64,000 nt of DNA, from contig NC_014100.1 of NCBI RefSeq assembly GCF_000092285.1, positions 1,674,001-1,738,000 of the forward strand. Direction: 5' to 3'. Source of the stretch: Caulobacter segnis ATCC 21756. GTDB lineage: Bacteria > Pseudomonadota > Alphaproteobacteria > Caulobacterales > Caulobacteraceae. Positions 1 to 10,204 of this stretch are shown here, piece after piece; position 1 is the stretch's first letter, and each line of letters begins with the position of its first letter. The position numbers were made by a program, and so were the translations under genes. The notes under the pieces were generated by a model. It worked only from the letters and a program-made list of their open reading frames with translations, ran no database searches and had not been told where the DNA came from.

Positions 1-98
1 GCGAGGCCTGGCGTGGCGGCGATCAGCGGAGCGTGGAAGGTCTTGCCGACATAGCCGTATCCGACCAGGGCGACATTCACGGTGCGAGAGTGGGGCAT
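1..98 (-). CDS. Gfo/Idh/MocA-family oxidoreductase, N-terminus only
   Basis: The reverse strand opens at an ATG (96-98) and reads MPHSRTVNVALVGYGYVG, then KTFHAPLIAATPGL, up to the window edge. The VALVGYGYVGKTFHAPLI stretch is the typical NAD(P)-binding Rossmann start of Gfo/Idh/MocA sugar oxidoreductases: a glycine-rich turn followed by the F-H-x-P-L-I helix. Only about 32 residues are inside the window, so the substrate cannot be inferred. The family identity is fairly safe because this N-terminal signature is distinctive. Confidence 0.75.
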   Translation of the reverse strand, partial: MPHSRTVNVALVGYGYVGKTFHAPLIAATPGL

Positions 99-114
99 GG
101 CGCAGCTTTAAACG

Positions 115-142
115 AAAAGGGCCGGGGATTGCTCCCCGGCCC
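115..142 (-). terminator. Intrinsic terminator of the MFS/hydratase operon
   Basis: A perfect 9-bp stem (GGGCCGGGG at 119-127 against CCCCGGCCC at 134-142) has a 6-nt loop and, on the minus strand, is followed by TTTT. It lies about 80 nt beyond the stop of the leftward MFS gene. A second, weaker dyad (GGTTTAA 192-198, TTAAACC 209-215) sits between that stop and the terminator. Confidence 0.75.
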
Positions 143-224
143 GGATCGCGATCGCGTGAAGCGCGACTTGTTTGTTGCCGCGCGTTCGGGCGGTTTAACC
201 GCTCACACTTAAACCTAACGCGCT

Positions 225-1514
<1,290 letters not shown>

Positions 1515-1544
1515 GGACCTTGGCCTTCCTTCCCTTGGTTTCTT

Positions 1545-2369
1545 TTATTTCGCCGGAACGGCGACGCAGTCCACGGTTCCGAACGGGCCGAAATCGACGT
1601 GGGCCACGTCGCCGGCCGCCACGTCGTGAATGCCCGTGGTGGCGCCGGTCGTGACGATCATGCCCTTCTTCAACGGCTTGCCGCGCGCGGCGACCGCGCC
1701 CAGCAGGAAGGCGAGCGCGGCCAGGGGCGAGCCAGGAATGGTCGCCGCGGTGGCCTTGCCCAACGACTTGCCGTTGATGATGGTCTCGACGGGCATATCC
1801 TCCCAGGCGATGTCGCGCCAGTTGGAAATGGCCTGACCAATGATCTGACCATCGTTATTGCCGAAGTCAGAGGCCACGACGGTGGGGCCCAGGGCGTTGA
1901 TGGTCTTCAGCGGGCTGCCGGCGATCTCGACGCCGACCAGCAGCTCGCCCACGTAGTCGGCGGCTTCCTCGGCGGTCCACTGGGTCTTGTCGGCCGGGGC
2001 GTCCTTGCCCAGGCGGATGATGAACTCGGCCTCGACGGCGCAGAAGCCGCCCTCGATGGCGCGGAAGGTGTTGGGCTGACCGTTCGTGTTGGCCTGCTGG
2101 ACCTTGGACTTGAAGATGCAGCCGGCCAGGCGCTCGGCGCCCAGGCGCTCGCGGTGCTGCGGCGGGACGAGCCCCACCTTCCAGCCGACCAGCTCGTCGG
2201 GCCACAGGTCGATGGCGATATCCTGCACCGCATAGCCGTCGGCCATGGTGGCGGGAATCACGTCACCGGGATAGCCGGGGACGGAAACACCCTCTTGGCG
2301 GGCCTTTACGAACTGGGGAGCAATGGCCGCGGGGGTGAACGCCTCGCTATCGGCCTCAGAAACGGTCAC
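1545..2369 (-). CDS. 2-keto-4-pentenoate hydratase / FAH-superfamily protein
   Basis: This 274-residue protein resembles 2-keto-4-pentenoate hydratases and 4-oxalocrotonate decarboxylases (COG3971 type), cytosolic Mg-dependent enzymes acting on 2-keto acids. Supporting stretches are EGGFCAVEAEFIIRLG, with the acidic metal-site pattern, and GSPLAALAFLLG. The frame is open further upstream, but I place the start at a GTG (2367-2369) because TCCTCCCT at 2378-2385 gives a strong reverse-strand AGGGAGGA eight nt before it. It is the first gene of a likely operon with the MFS transporter. In aromatic meta-cleavage clusters this enzyme sits with dioxygenases; none is visible here, so a sugar-acid role is equally possible. 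Confidence 0.8.
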   Translation of the reverse strand: MTVSEADSEAFTPAAIAPQFVKARQEGVSVPGYPGDVIPATMADGYAVQDIAIDLWPDELVGWKVGLVPPQHRERLGAERLAGCIFKSKVQQANTNGQPNTFRAIEGGFCAVEAEFIIRLGKDAPADKTQWTAEEAADYVGELLVGVEIAGSPLKTINALGPTVVASDFGNNDGQIIGQAISNWRDIAWEDMPVETIINGKSLGKATAATIPGSPLAALAFLLGAVAARGKPLKKGMIVTTGATTGIHDVAAGDVAHVDFGPFGTVDCVAVPAK

Positions 2370-2537
2370 GCCGTGGATCCTCCCTAGAATTCGGCTCAAG
2401 CCCGGCTTGGCGGGTTTGCCCGAGTCTCTAGTGGAAACCGGTGTCATTGACAATGAGGCGCTCACCGTCGGGCGGTCGGGGGGAGCGGAGGCTCGGCCGC
2501 TTGACACTGGCGACAGCGCGTATAGCGTCGCCGAGAA

Positions 2538-2549
2538 TTACGGACGTAA
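2538..2549. promoter_or_regulatory. Candidate BlaI/CopY-type operator
   Basis: TTACGGACGTAA is a perfect dyad (TTACG, 2-nt centre, CGTAA) ending 5 nt before the ATG of the BlaI/MecI-type regulator. BlaI, MecI and CopY regulators bind TACA-nn-TGTA dyads; this one is TACG-GA-CGTA with the same architecture. A further dyad (CATTG-A-CAATG) lies at 2445-2455. Autorepression is an inference. Confidence 0.5.
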
Positions 2550-2554
2550 GCGCC

Positions 2555-2923
2555 ATGCATATCACCGCCGCCGAAGCCCATGTCATGGAAGCGCTATGGC
2601 GCCGCGCCCCGCTGTCCGCCGACGAGCTGGTCGCCGAGGTCGGCGGCGCGCAGAACTGGGGCGAGGCGACCGTCAAGACGCTGATCAACCGCCTTCTGAA
2701 GAAGAAGGCGATCAAGTCCGAGCGCGCCGAGGGGCGTCACGGCTATCGGCCGCTGGTCGATCGCAGCGCCTATGTCCAGGCCGAGAGCCAGGGTCTGCTG
2801 GACCGTCTGTTCGACGGCCAGCTGGCCCCGCTGATCAGCCACTTCGCCCAGCACCGCCCGCTGAAGGCCGACGAGGTCGAGCGGCTGAAGAAGCTGATCG
2901 ACGGGCTGGAAGAGCGGCGCTAG
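2555..2923 (+). CDS. BlaI/MecI/CopY-family transcriptional repressor
   Basis: A 122-residue winged-helix repressor. The N-terminal part matches the family: ITAAEAHVMEALWRRAP, then WGEATVKTLINRLLKKKAI, the recognition helix and wing, then RHGYRPLVDRSAYVQ; the C-terminal helices form the dimer module. The open frame extends upstream to 2441, but the conserved domain begins directly at the ATG at 2555, which I chose. No BlaR1/MecR1-type M56 sensor protease gene is visible nearby, so the inducer and targets are unknown. It diverges from the hydratase/MFS operon across a 185-bp region that could hold shared operators. Confidence 0.85.
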   Translation: MHITAAEAHVMEALWRRAPLSADELVAEVGGAQNWGEATVKTLINRLLKKKAIKSERAEGRHGYRPLVDRSAYVQAESQGLLDRLFDGQLAPLISHFAQHRPLKADEVERLKKLIDGLEERR

Positions 2924-2927
2924 CCGT

Positions 2928-3749
2928 CTAGAGATACGGCCCCCACATCATCACGATCGCGCCGTAGATCCCCGCCGCCACATAGGCGGTCGATGCGAAG
3001 ATCAACGTGCTGACGGCCAGCTTCAGGGCCGGTCTGGAGCTACGCTCGGCCGCGAAGTAAAGCTCGAGGATCGCTAGCGGGATCAGATAGCTGCCGAACG
3101 TCAGCACGATGTCCGCCGGGCCGTCCATCCGTTTGGTCATGCCGATCGGGCGCCCGTTCACGACGATCCAGCCCATCAGGCCGACGCGCAGGAACCAGAC
3201 GCCGCTGACCACCATGAACGTCCGCATGGCCCAGCGTCGATGCTGGTCGAAACGCCTGGCCAGGGCCGCGCGCCAGGCCAGGACGGCGAAGGTCAGGATC
3301 AGGGCGGCGTCGAGCAGAATGGCGACGGCGGAGATAACCGAAAGATAGCTCCCGCGCGCGATCGCCATCCAGGCGCCGCCCAGCGCCAGGAAGCAGGCCA
3401 CGACCAGGAAGGTCCGACCCGTCCAGCGGTGGAGGCCGGGGGCGGCGCGCCGCAGGGGAGGGACGAGCTGGGCCAGCCCGGCCAGCGTCACGACCGCGGC
3501 CAGCAGGACGTGGGCGGCGAACATCGCGTTGCCGGTATGGTCGCCCTGGACGTAGCCGGTGATCAGAGGCTTGTCGTTCCAGGCGGCGAAGCGCCCGGAC
3601 GCCGTGCGGGTCCCGTAGAACGCCAGGATGAAATAGATGAACGCCGCCTGGCCCGCCACGGCGACGGCGAACCAGGTGCTGGCCGCCCATCGCAAGACGC
3701 TTCGCGCGTCCACGCCGGCTTCGCGCGCGGGAATTTCGTTGCTCGACAT
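2928..3749 (-). CDS. DUF2306-type integral membrane protein
   Basis: A 273-residue protein with about seven hydrophobic segments. DUF2306-like features include an HxG-N-A-M-F-A-A-H-V-L-L helix, the LHRWTGRTFL motif and QHRRWAMRTFMVVSGVWFLRVG, with conserved histidines in membrane helices suggesting a cofactor or metal site. The start ATG (3747-3749) was chosen over upstream in-frame codons because AGGAGG lies 6 nt before it. It is divergently arranged with an AraC-type regulator, which likely controls it. The biochemical function of this family is not established. Confidence 0.75.
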   Translation of the reverse strand: MSSNEIPAREAGVDARSVLRWAASTWFAVAVAGQAAFIYFILAFYGTRTASGRFAAWNDKPLITGYVQGDHTGNAMFAAHVLLAAVVTLAGLAQLVPPLRRAAPGLHRWTGRTFLVVACFLALGGAWMAIARGSYLSVISAVAILLDAALILTFAVLAWRAALARRFDQHRRWAMRTFMVVSGVWFLRVGLMGWIVVNGRPIGMTKRMDGPADIVLTFGSYLIPLAILELYFAAERSSRPALKLAVSTLIFASTAYVAAGIYGAIVMMWGPYL

Positions 3750-3918
3750 AGGACCTCCTCGGCGGCCGACGACGGGTCGGGCGCGGGCAAGTCGATGGGG
3801 CGGCGGACGGCGCGTCGTCTCGCCGATTTGGAAATCGACCAAAGATTCCTTCGGCGGCCGGCTCGACAAGACCGCGCGAAGCTGCGCGATGATGGGCGGC
3901 GAACCGGCTAGATGGCGT

Positions 3919-4935
3919 ATGAGCTCGACGCTGCTTTCATTGACCTTGGACACCGCGCCCGCCACGCCGCCGAAGCGGCCCGGGCGATTGGCGGCGCATT
4001 GGGCGCTGACGACTGGATCGCTCGCCTGCTTCGTGCTGGGTCAACTGCTGGGCGCGAACGCCGGAATGCTGGCCGCGCCGCTGGCCATAGGCGGCGGAGC
4101 CGGCTGCGCGTTCTCATGGCTTTTCACGCGGGCGGTCTTTGATCCTCGCGAGCACGACGCGCGCTGGTCCCGGATCGTGGCGCTGGTCGTCTTCCTGACG
4201 GGGCTGTTCCCGATCCTGGGTCTGCTGGAAGGCCCGGCCGCGCGAATGATCCAGAACACGCACGCCCTGGGAAGCTCGACAGTTCTGCTGCTGACCTTCG
4301 TCGAGCCGTTCAACGGCTTTCGTCGCGAGCTGCCGGCGGCCGAGAAGCGCTTCCGCGTCATCTTCGTGGCCGTGTACGCGCTGCTGATGGGCAGTTCCGT
4401 CTTGGCGGTCAATCAGCCGGACGGGGCGGGCGCGGCCATCGATCACGATGTCGCCGAACGGGTCAAGACGATCTGCGCGGGCTTGGCGCTGCTGCTTTGC
4501 GGCGCGGCGACGTGGTTCCGCGCCGGTCACCCGCTGTCGGCGCCCAAGCGGCGGCGCGAGACTCCGACGGCGGACGCCGCCGAAGACGCCGATCTGGCTC
4601 GGCGCATCACCTCCGTCTTGCGCGAGGACGCGTTTCACGCCGCGCCCCATCGCAAGGTCGCCGATCTGGCCCGTCGCCTGGGTGAGCCGGACTACAAGAT
4701 CAGCCGGTGCGTCACCGCCTCGCTGGGCTTCGCCAACTTCAACCAGATGCTGAACACCTATCGCATCGCGCGGGCCAGGGAGATGCTGGCCGACCCGGCC
4801 CTGCGCAACCGATCGATCCTGCTGATCGCGCTGGACTGCGGATTCGGATCGATCGGACCGTTCAACCGCGCCTTCAAGGCCGCGGCGGGCGTGACCCCGC
4901 GCGCGTTTCGCACCGCCAGCCTGCGAGAATCCTAG
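3919..4935 (+). CDS. AraC-family regulator with membrane-spanning N-terminal domain
   Basis: The N-terminal roughly 200 residues contain about six hydrophobic segments (for example SLACFVLGQLLGANAG and IVALVVFLTGLFPILGLL). The C-terminal roughly 100 residues carry an AraC/XylS double helix-turn-helix ending in IALDCGFGSIGPFNRAF and GVTPRAFR. Such architecture suggests a membrane-tethered regulator sensing an envelope or lipid signal. The ATG at 3919 has no strong Shine-Dalgarno; an ATG at 3889 is the main alternative. It diverges from the DUF2306 gene. Its TAG stop shares the CTAG at 4932-4935 with the stop of otsA on the other strand. Confidence 0.8.
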   Translation: MSSTLLSLTLDTAPATPPKRPGRLAAHWALTTGSLACFVLGQLLGANAGMLAAPLAIGGGAGCAFSWLFTRAVFDPREHDARWSRIVALVVFLTGLFPILGLLEGPAARMIQNTHALGSSTVLLLTFVEPFNGFRRELPAAEKRFRVIFVAVYALLMGSSVLAVNQPDGAGAAIDHDVAERVKTICAGLALLLCGAATWFRAGHPLSAPKRRRETPTADAAEDADLARRITSVLREDAFHAAPHRKVADLARRLGEPDYKISRCVTASLGFANFNQMLNTYRIARAREMLADPALRNRSILLIALDCGFGSIGPFNRAFKAAAGVTPRAFRTASLRES

Positions 4936-6422
4936 GCGCGCATGGCCTTGGCTTCCGGCCCTTGCGCCCTGAGCGCCTTGGACGCCACGTCCAGGCTGCG
5001 GACCGGCGAGGGCTCTTCCTGCTGACCCTCGTCATCCGGCCCGGGCCGTCCGCGCAGCGCGGCCACGAAGTTGTCGCGCCAGGCGGTGACGTCCTCGCGG
5101 CGGACATTATCGAACAAGGCCTCCCAGCGCTGCTTGCGCTCGTCCTGGCTCATGGAGAGAGAGCGCTCCAAGGCGTCGGAGATTTCCTCCGGGCTGTTCG
5201 GGTTGATGATCAGGGCTTCCTTCATCTGCCGGGCCGCCCCGGCGAAGCGGGAGAGGATCAGCACGCCGGGATCGTCCGGATTCTGGGCCGCCACATATTC
5301 CTTCGCCACCAGGTTCATGCCGTCGCGCAGCGGCGTCACCAGCGCCGCCTTCGCCGCGCGGTAGACGCCCGCCAACTCGTCCCGCCGGTAGGAGCGGTTC
5401 ACGTAGCGGATCGGCGTGAAGTCCATCTCGGCATAGGCGCCGTTGATCCGGCCGATCAGGCCGTCCAGCCGTCCGCGCAGGTCCTGATAGGCCTCGACCT
5501 CGTCGCGTGAGATCGGCGCGACCTGCAGCAGCATGACCTCGCGACGCATATCCGGGTGATCGTGCAGGAAACGCTCGTAGCCGATCAGCCGTTCTTCCAG
5601 GCCCTTGGAATAGTCGAGGCGGTCGACGCCCACGATCATCTTGCGGAAGACGCTGTGGGCCATCATCCGGTCGTAGGTCTTTCGCGCGTTGTCGCTCTTG
5701 ACGATCTCGGCGAAGTCCTGGGCGTCGACGCCGATCGGGAAGGCGGCCGCGCAGGTCCGCCGGCCGAACGCCACCAGCTCGCCTCGGGCGTTCTTCGCGC
5801 CCTGCACCTCCGAGAACACATAGCCCTCGAACGCCTGCAGCGACTCCTCGGTCTGGAAGCCGATGAGGTCGTAGTCGAACAGCGCCTCCACAAGCTGGCG
5901 GTGGCGGGGCAGCGTCACGACCAGCTGATGGGCCGGCCAGGGGATGTGCAGGAAGAAACCGATCCGATTGGTGATCCCCATGCGGCGCAGCTCCCGCGCC
6001 ACCGGGATCAGGTGATAGTCGTGCACCCAGACGATGTCGTCCGGCTCGATCAGCGGCGCCAGGGTCTCGGCGAAGCGACGATTGACGCGGTCATAGCCTT
6101 CGCCGAACGAGCGGTCATACGCAGTCAGGTCCACGCGGTAGTGGAACAGCGGCCACAGCGTCTTGTTGGCGTAGCCGTTATAGTACTCCTGGTAGTCGGT
6201 CTCCTCGAGGTCGACGGTCGCGACCGTGACGCCCTCGATCCGCTGCATGTTCAGCTGACCGGTGAACTCCGGAATGGTCTTGCCGCTCCAGCCGAACCAG
6301 ATGCCGGAATACTCGCGCAGGGCCGCGGCGAGGGCCATGGCCAGGCCGCCGACGCTGCCTTCGCCGCCCTCGGCGGGGTTGGGCGGATTGACCCGGTTGG
6401 AGACGACGATGAGCCGGCTCAT
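4932..6422 (-). CDS. otsA: Trehalose-6-phosphate synthase OtsA (GT20)
   Basis: OtsA transfers glucose from UDP-glucose to glucose-6-phosphate, giving trehalose-6-phosphate in the cytosol. The 496-residue protein has the GT20 hallmarks in order: SRLIVVSNRV at the N-terminus, the GG loop (GGLAMAL), WVHDYHLIPVARELR, IGFFLHIPWPA, VGVDRLDYSKGLEERL and the LRDGMNLVAKEYVAAQ acceptor motif. The ATG at 6420-6422 overlaps the stop of otsB by ATGA, showing translational coupling. The last roughly 40 residues are a low-conservation tail rich in Glu, Gln and Pro. Trehalose made here is a compatible solute and stress protectant. Confidence 0.95.
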   Translation of the reverse strand: MSRLIVVSNRVNPPNPAEGGEGSVGGLAMALAAALREYSGIWFGWSGKTIPEFTGQLNMQRIEGVTVATVDLEETDYQEYYNGYANKTLWPLFHYRVDLTAYDRSFGEGYDRVNRRFAETLAPLIEPDDIVWVHDYHLIPVARELRRMGITNRIGFFLHIPWPAHQLVVTLPRHRQLVEALFDYDLIGFQTEESLQAFEGYVFSEVQGAKNARGELVAFGRRTCAAAFPIGVDAQDFAEIVKSDNARKTYDRMMAHSVFRKMIVGVDRLDYSKGLEERLIGYERFLHDHPDMRREVMLLQVAPISRDEVEAYQDLRGRLDGLIGRINGAYAEMDFTPIRYVNRSYRRDELAGVYRAAKAALVTPLRDGMNLVAKEYVAAQNPDDPGVLILSRFAGAARQMKEALIINPNSPEEISDALERSLSMSQDERKQRWEALFDNVRREDVTAWRDNFVAALRGRPGPDDEGQQEEPSPVRSLDVASKALRAQGPEAKAMRA

Positions 6423-7204
6423 GCGTGGACCTCCGCGTTCTCCGTCAGATGTTCCAGCCAATCCAGAACCGCGTCCGGACCCTCCAGGTGGAAGTGGGCC
6501 TGGGTCGGGCGCGGCTTGCCGGCCAGCACGCCAAAACCGCCGAGGCGGCGCGCGGCGGCGAAGCCATCTTCGTCGGTGAGGTCGTCGCCCAGGAAGATGG
6601 GGGTCGCGCCGACGAACGGCGCTTCGGTCAGGAAGGCGGTCACGGCCGAGCCTTTGTCGGCGCCCGGCGTGCGCAGCTCCGCCACCATGTCGCCCAGTTG
6701 CAGGACGAGGCCCGTCGACTGGGCCAGGCGCTCGGCCGCCTCGATCACCGCCTCGGCGCAGCTCGGAGCGTTGCGATAGTGCAGGGCGACGCTGAGGGTC
6801 TTGTCCTCGAACAGCAGGCCGCGTTCGCAATCGGCCAGCTCGCCCAGGATGCGACGGGCGTCCTCCAGGCCGGCGTGCGGCTCGAGCTCGACCACGCCAC
6901 CGCCCGCGGTGCGCCGCACCAGGCCATGGATCGCGGCGATCGCCGGAACGCCGCCGCTCAGGATGTGGTCGAGGTCCGGCAGCGATCGTCCGCTGACCAC
7001 GGCCACGCGGTCCTCGAACCGCTGGCGCAGGCGCGCGATGACCCGCGCGCGTCGCGGATTGGGGCCGACGTCGTCGGGGCGTGGCATGATCGGCGCCAAG
7101 GTCCCGTCCAAGTCCAGGAACAGGGCCGCGCGAGGTGGGAGATTGATCGGCGGGGGCGAGAGATCCGCGAACTCCGTCCGCACGACCGGTTGAGCCGCGG
7201 TCAT
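6419..7204 (-). CDS. otsB: Trehalose-6-phosphate phosphatase OtsB (HAD)
   Basis: A 261-residue HAD-superfamily phosphatase that converts trehalose-6-phosphate to trehalose. Motif I is FLDLDGTLAPI (nucleophile about Asp31, acid Asp33). VAVVSGRSLPDL and the late GDDLTDEDGFAAA motif complete the phosphatase signature, and GADKGSAV is the OtsB-specific substrate segment. The start at 7202-7204 was chosen over one 30 nt upstream because a GAGGGGG-like Shine-Dalgarno lies about 11 nt before it. It is the first gene of the otsB-otsA operon; a TonB-dependent receptor gene ends 120 nt upstream on the same strand. Confidence 0.93.
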   Translation of the reverse strand: MTAAQPVVRTEFADLSPPPINLPPRAALFLDLDGTLAPIMPRPDDVGPNPRRARVIARLRQRFEDRVAVVSGRSLPDLDHILSGGVPAIAAIHGLVRRTAGGGVVELEPHAGLEDARRILGELADCERGLLFEDKTLSVALHYRNAPSCAEAVIEAAERLAQSTGLVLQLGDMVAELRTPGADKGSAVTAFLTEAPFVGATPIFLGDDLTDEDGFAAARRLGGFGVLAGKPRPTQAHFHLEGPDAVLDWLEHLTENAEVHA

Positions 7205-7324
7205 GGCGAGAACCCCCTCATCTGTAAGCAACATGCGGCATGAACGCCGAACGGCCGGGTTCGATCCCCGATCACGCTGAAGCTCACGGGTTTGTGCGCG
7301 GGCGAGAGGAGGGGGCGCTCGGCG

Positions 7325-10204
7325 CTAGAACAAGAGCTTCCGCACGCTGAACTGAACCACCCGGCCGCGAGGATCCAGGTAGTCCTGCTGGTAGGTCACC
7401 GGGGTCACGCCCGTGCCGTCCCGGACCGTCTGCTGGGCGTCGAACAGGTTGTTGACGCTCAAGGTCAGGCGCGTGCCGCGCAGGATCGGGTGCTTTTGGA
7501 CCAGGTCTCGTCGCGCGCCCAGATTGGCGAACAGGCGCAGGTTGACGGTGGCGAGGCTGGAAAAGTCCAGATCCGTCGTCGCCCCGCCCGCGCCCGCCTC
7601 GACGTGCGTGCCGCTCTTCCAGTTGGCCGAGAGGCGCGCGCCGAGGCCGTAGCGGGTGATCCCCGCCTGCGCCTCGATCTCGTTGCGGGCCTGGCCGCCG
7701 CCCGACCCGATCACGTCGCCGTTCAGAAGATCGAGGACCGGCAGGCCGTCGGCGATCGTCACGCGCTCCTTCAGATGGACCGTGTGGAACAGCGCCAGCT
7801 GCAGGCGCGTGGCGCGCGGGTTGCCGCCGCCGCCGCCCCGTCCGCCGAACCCGCCGCCGAACCCGCCGCCGCCAGGGCCGCGTGCGCCGTCACCGCGTCC
7901 GCCGCCGTCGAAGCCGGTGCGCGGAACCGTGTCACCGACCGCCGGCGCCTGCTGCTGAGCGTTGGGGTCGGATGGCGTGTCGGTCGGCGACGGCTGCGGA
8001 CGATCGGCGGCCGTGTCCGCGCTGGCCTGAGCGGCCTGGCCGCCGCCAAAGCGCGAGCGGAACTCTCCGGGCTGCGGCGGCGGAGCGCTGCCGATCTGGC
8101 GCGAGAAGTTGAAGCCCCAGCGGATCTGCTCGCTCTCGCGCTTGGCGAAGTTGACGGGCCGGGTGTCGATCCGCGTCAGAACGCCATTGGCGTCGCGCGT
8201 GAAGCGGTCGGGGAAGGCCGCCTCGACCGCCGCCGTGGCCGCCGGGAAGCTGGCGACCGGGTTGTCGATGCGCACGCGGCTGTAGTTGGCGGTCAGCGAC
8301 AGGCCCTGGATCTGCTCGGGCTTGTAGGTCGCGCCCAGGCGCAGGACGTTGCGGGTCTCGGCCCTAAGGTCCGCGTTGCCGCCGCTGATCCGGGTGACGT
8401 CGACCGTCTCGCCGCGCACATAGTCGAAGACCTGGGCGTTGGGCGTGGTGATCAGCGGATCGCCCAGCTGGCTGATGCTGGGGGCGTTCTCCTGGCGCGT
8501 CGCCGAGACGATGAAGCTGACCGGCTTGATCGGCGACCAGTTCAGGCCGCCGCCGATGGTCGTCAGGCTGCCGAAGTCCGACACCGAGCGGACCGCCAGG
8601 TTCAGGTTGGTCGAGAGGTCGCCGACGCCGGCGCGCACGCCCTTGCGGCGGCTGGCCAGCGGCAGGTCGAAGCTGACCTGGGCGTTGGCGTCGCCGCGCG
8701 ACAACTCGCTGTCGCTCTCCACGCCCGAACGACGCGAGGTCGCGGTCAGGCGGGAGCCCGTGACGCCCAGCTTCAGCGTGGTCGACAGGTCGCCCGCCTT
8801 CAGCTTGGCCAGCGCCCCGTTGGCGACGAGCTGCAGGTCGCCGCTGTCCGTGATCGAGCGGGCGCGGTCGGCGTTGATCGACAGGCCCGTCAGGGGCGCG
8901 AAAGGATTGAGCGTGGGGTCCAGCGCGGTCAGCCGCGTCTGCACGCCGGTCAGGTCGACGCTGCGGTCGGTCTCGGTCTTGCTGATCGCGTGGTCGTAGT
9001 TGCCGGTCAGCGACAGCCGCAGATCCTCGGTGTCGCGGTTCAGGGTGAAGCCGGCGTGGCCCGACAGATTCCGCGTGGTCTGGCCCAGAGCGTCCTGCTC
9101 GCCGAGATAGCGATACAGCGCGACGTCCTGGCCGAACGGCGAGAAGGGATCGGCCGCCGGGATCACCAGTCGCGCGCGCGCCGGCCCCAGCAGGGAGTCG
9201 CTCTGCGAGGCGGTGAGGCCCAGGTTCAGCGTCGCCGAGACGTTCTCCCGGATCGTGCGGTTGGTGACGCTGTTGATCGACACCTGCCGATTGCGCGGCA
9301 GAAGGGTTCGGGTGTCGGTGATGTCGCTGGCGTTGGCCTGGTTCGCCGTCGCCAGGAAGGCCGACAGGCTCGGCGCGGCGGTCGCGGCCGAGGCGGGGAC
9401 ACCCGCGACCGTCACCGGCGTCCCGGCCAGAGCGCTGAGCGCTGTCAGCTCCGCGCCCGTCGCCGGCGCGATGTTGCCGGTGAAATCGTAGAGGCCGCTA
9501 TTGCCGCGGCTGACGAGATCGCGGTCGCTCTCCAGCAGCTGGTCGCTGTTCTGGATCTTGATGGCCAGATTGGTGCGGCCTTCGCGGTTCAGTCGCAGCT
9601 GGCTCCAGTTCAGTTGCTCGCTGGCCTGACCGCCCGCCGTCGAGCCGCCGACCGTGGCCTCCACGGTCGAGGCGCGGAAGCGCTGGCGCAGAACGATGTT
9701 CACGACCTTCTGATCGGCGGTGTAGCCGTACTTGAGAGCCACCTCCTCGGGCAGGATCTCGACGCGCTGGATGGCTTCGGTCGGGATGTCTCGCATCTCT
9801 CCCGGGCCCGAGATCCGCCGACCGTTCAACAGCACGACGGGCGGGCCGCCGAGACCGCTGGTGGTCTGCGGCGTCAGCTCGGTCAGCAGGTCCTCCATCG
9901 ACGACACGCCGAACGAGCGCACGTCGGCGGCGGTGAAGGTCTCCTCCGGAGAAATGTCGCCCAGCACCGCGCCGAACGGCTTGCCGCTGGCGGTGATGGT
10001 GATGGCCTCGACCTCGGTGTCGAGATCCTCGGGCGTCACGGGCTTCTGGGGCGTCTGGGGCGCGGCTTGAGGCACCGGGGCCGTGGCGGGGGCGGCCGGG
10101 GCGGCCTGGGACGCGGGGGCGGTGGGCTGGGTCTCTTGGGCTTGGGCCGCGCCGGCGGCGACGCAACCCAGGAAACCGACCAGGGCCAGCTTTTGGCTCG
10201 TCAA
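7325..10204 (-). CDS. TonB-dependent outer membrane receptor with glycine-rich insertion
   Basis: A 959-residue outer membrane receptor. A signal peptide (KLALVGFLGCVAAGAAQAQ) is followed by an Ala/Pro/Gln-rich linker and a plug domain (residues about 80-170, with GGPPVVLLNGRRISGPGEM and RVEILPEEVALKYGY), then a beta-barrel ending in an aromatic C-terminus (VRKLLF). Residues about 705-800 form an unusual low-complexity insertion, first Pro/Gln/Asp-rich and then made almost only of Gly, Arg and Phe. The start is a TTG (10202-10204) supported by GGAGAG five nt upstream; no nearby ATG fits. The substrate is unknown. It precedes otsB on the same strand, but a sugar role is only suggested by position. 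Confidence 0.85.
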   Translation of the reverse strand: MTSQKLALVGFLGCVAAGAAQAQETQPTAPASQAAPAAPATAPVPQAAPQTPQKPVTPEDLDTEVEAITITASGKPFGAVLGDISPEETFTAADVRSFGVSSMEDLLTELTPQTTSGLGGPPVVLLNGRRISGPGEMRDIPTEAIQRVEILPEEVALKYGYTADQKVVNIVLRQRFRASTVEATVGGSTAGGQASEQLNWSQLRLNREGRTNLAIKIQNSDQLLESDRDLVSRGNSGLYDFTGNIAPATGAELTALSALAGTPVTVAGVPASAATAAPSLSAFLATANQANASDITDTRTLLPRNRQVSINSVTNRTIRENVSATLNLGLTASQSDSLLGPARARLVIPAADPFSPFGQDVALYRYLGEQDALGQTTRNLSGHAGFTLNRDTEDLRLSLTGNYDHAISKTETDRSVDLTGVQTRLTALDPTLNPFAPLTGLSINADRARSITDSGDLQLVANGALAKLKAGDLSTTLKLGVTGSRLTATSRRSGVESDSELSRGDANAQVSFDLPLASRRKGVRAGVGDLSTNLNLAVRSVSDFGSLTTIGGGLNWSPIKPVSFIVSATRQENAPSISQLGDPLITTPNAQVFDYVRGETVDVTRISGGNADLRAETRNVLRLGATYKPEQIQGLSLTANYSRVRIDNPVASFPAATAAVEAAFPDRFTRDANGVLTRIDTRPVNFAKRESEQIRWGFNFSRQIGSAPPPQPGEFRSRFGGGQAAQASADTAADRPQPSPTDTPSDPNAQQQAPAVGDTVPRTGFDGGGRGDGARGPGGGGFGGGFGGRGGGGGNPRATRLQLALFHTVHLKERVTIADGLPVLDLLNGDVIGSGGGQARNEIEAQAGITRYGLGARLSANWKSGTHVEAGAGGATTDLDFSSLATVNLRLFANLGARRDLVQKHPILRGTRLTLSVNNLFDAQQTVRDGTGVTPVTYQQDYLDPRGRVVQFSVRKLLF

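Noticed and set aside
2501..2526. TTGACA with TATAGC upstream of the BlaI gene as a sigma70 promoter
   Set aside because: Spacing is only 14 nt for E. coli-type elements and the second hexamer does not match the Caulobacter GCTANAWC element well; left unassigned.
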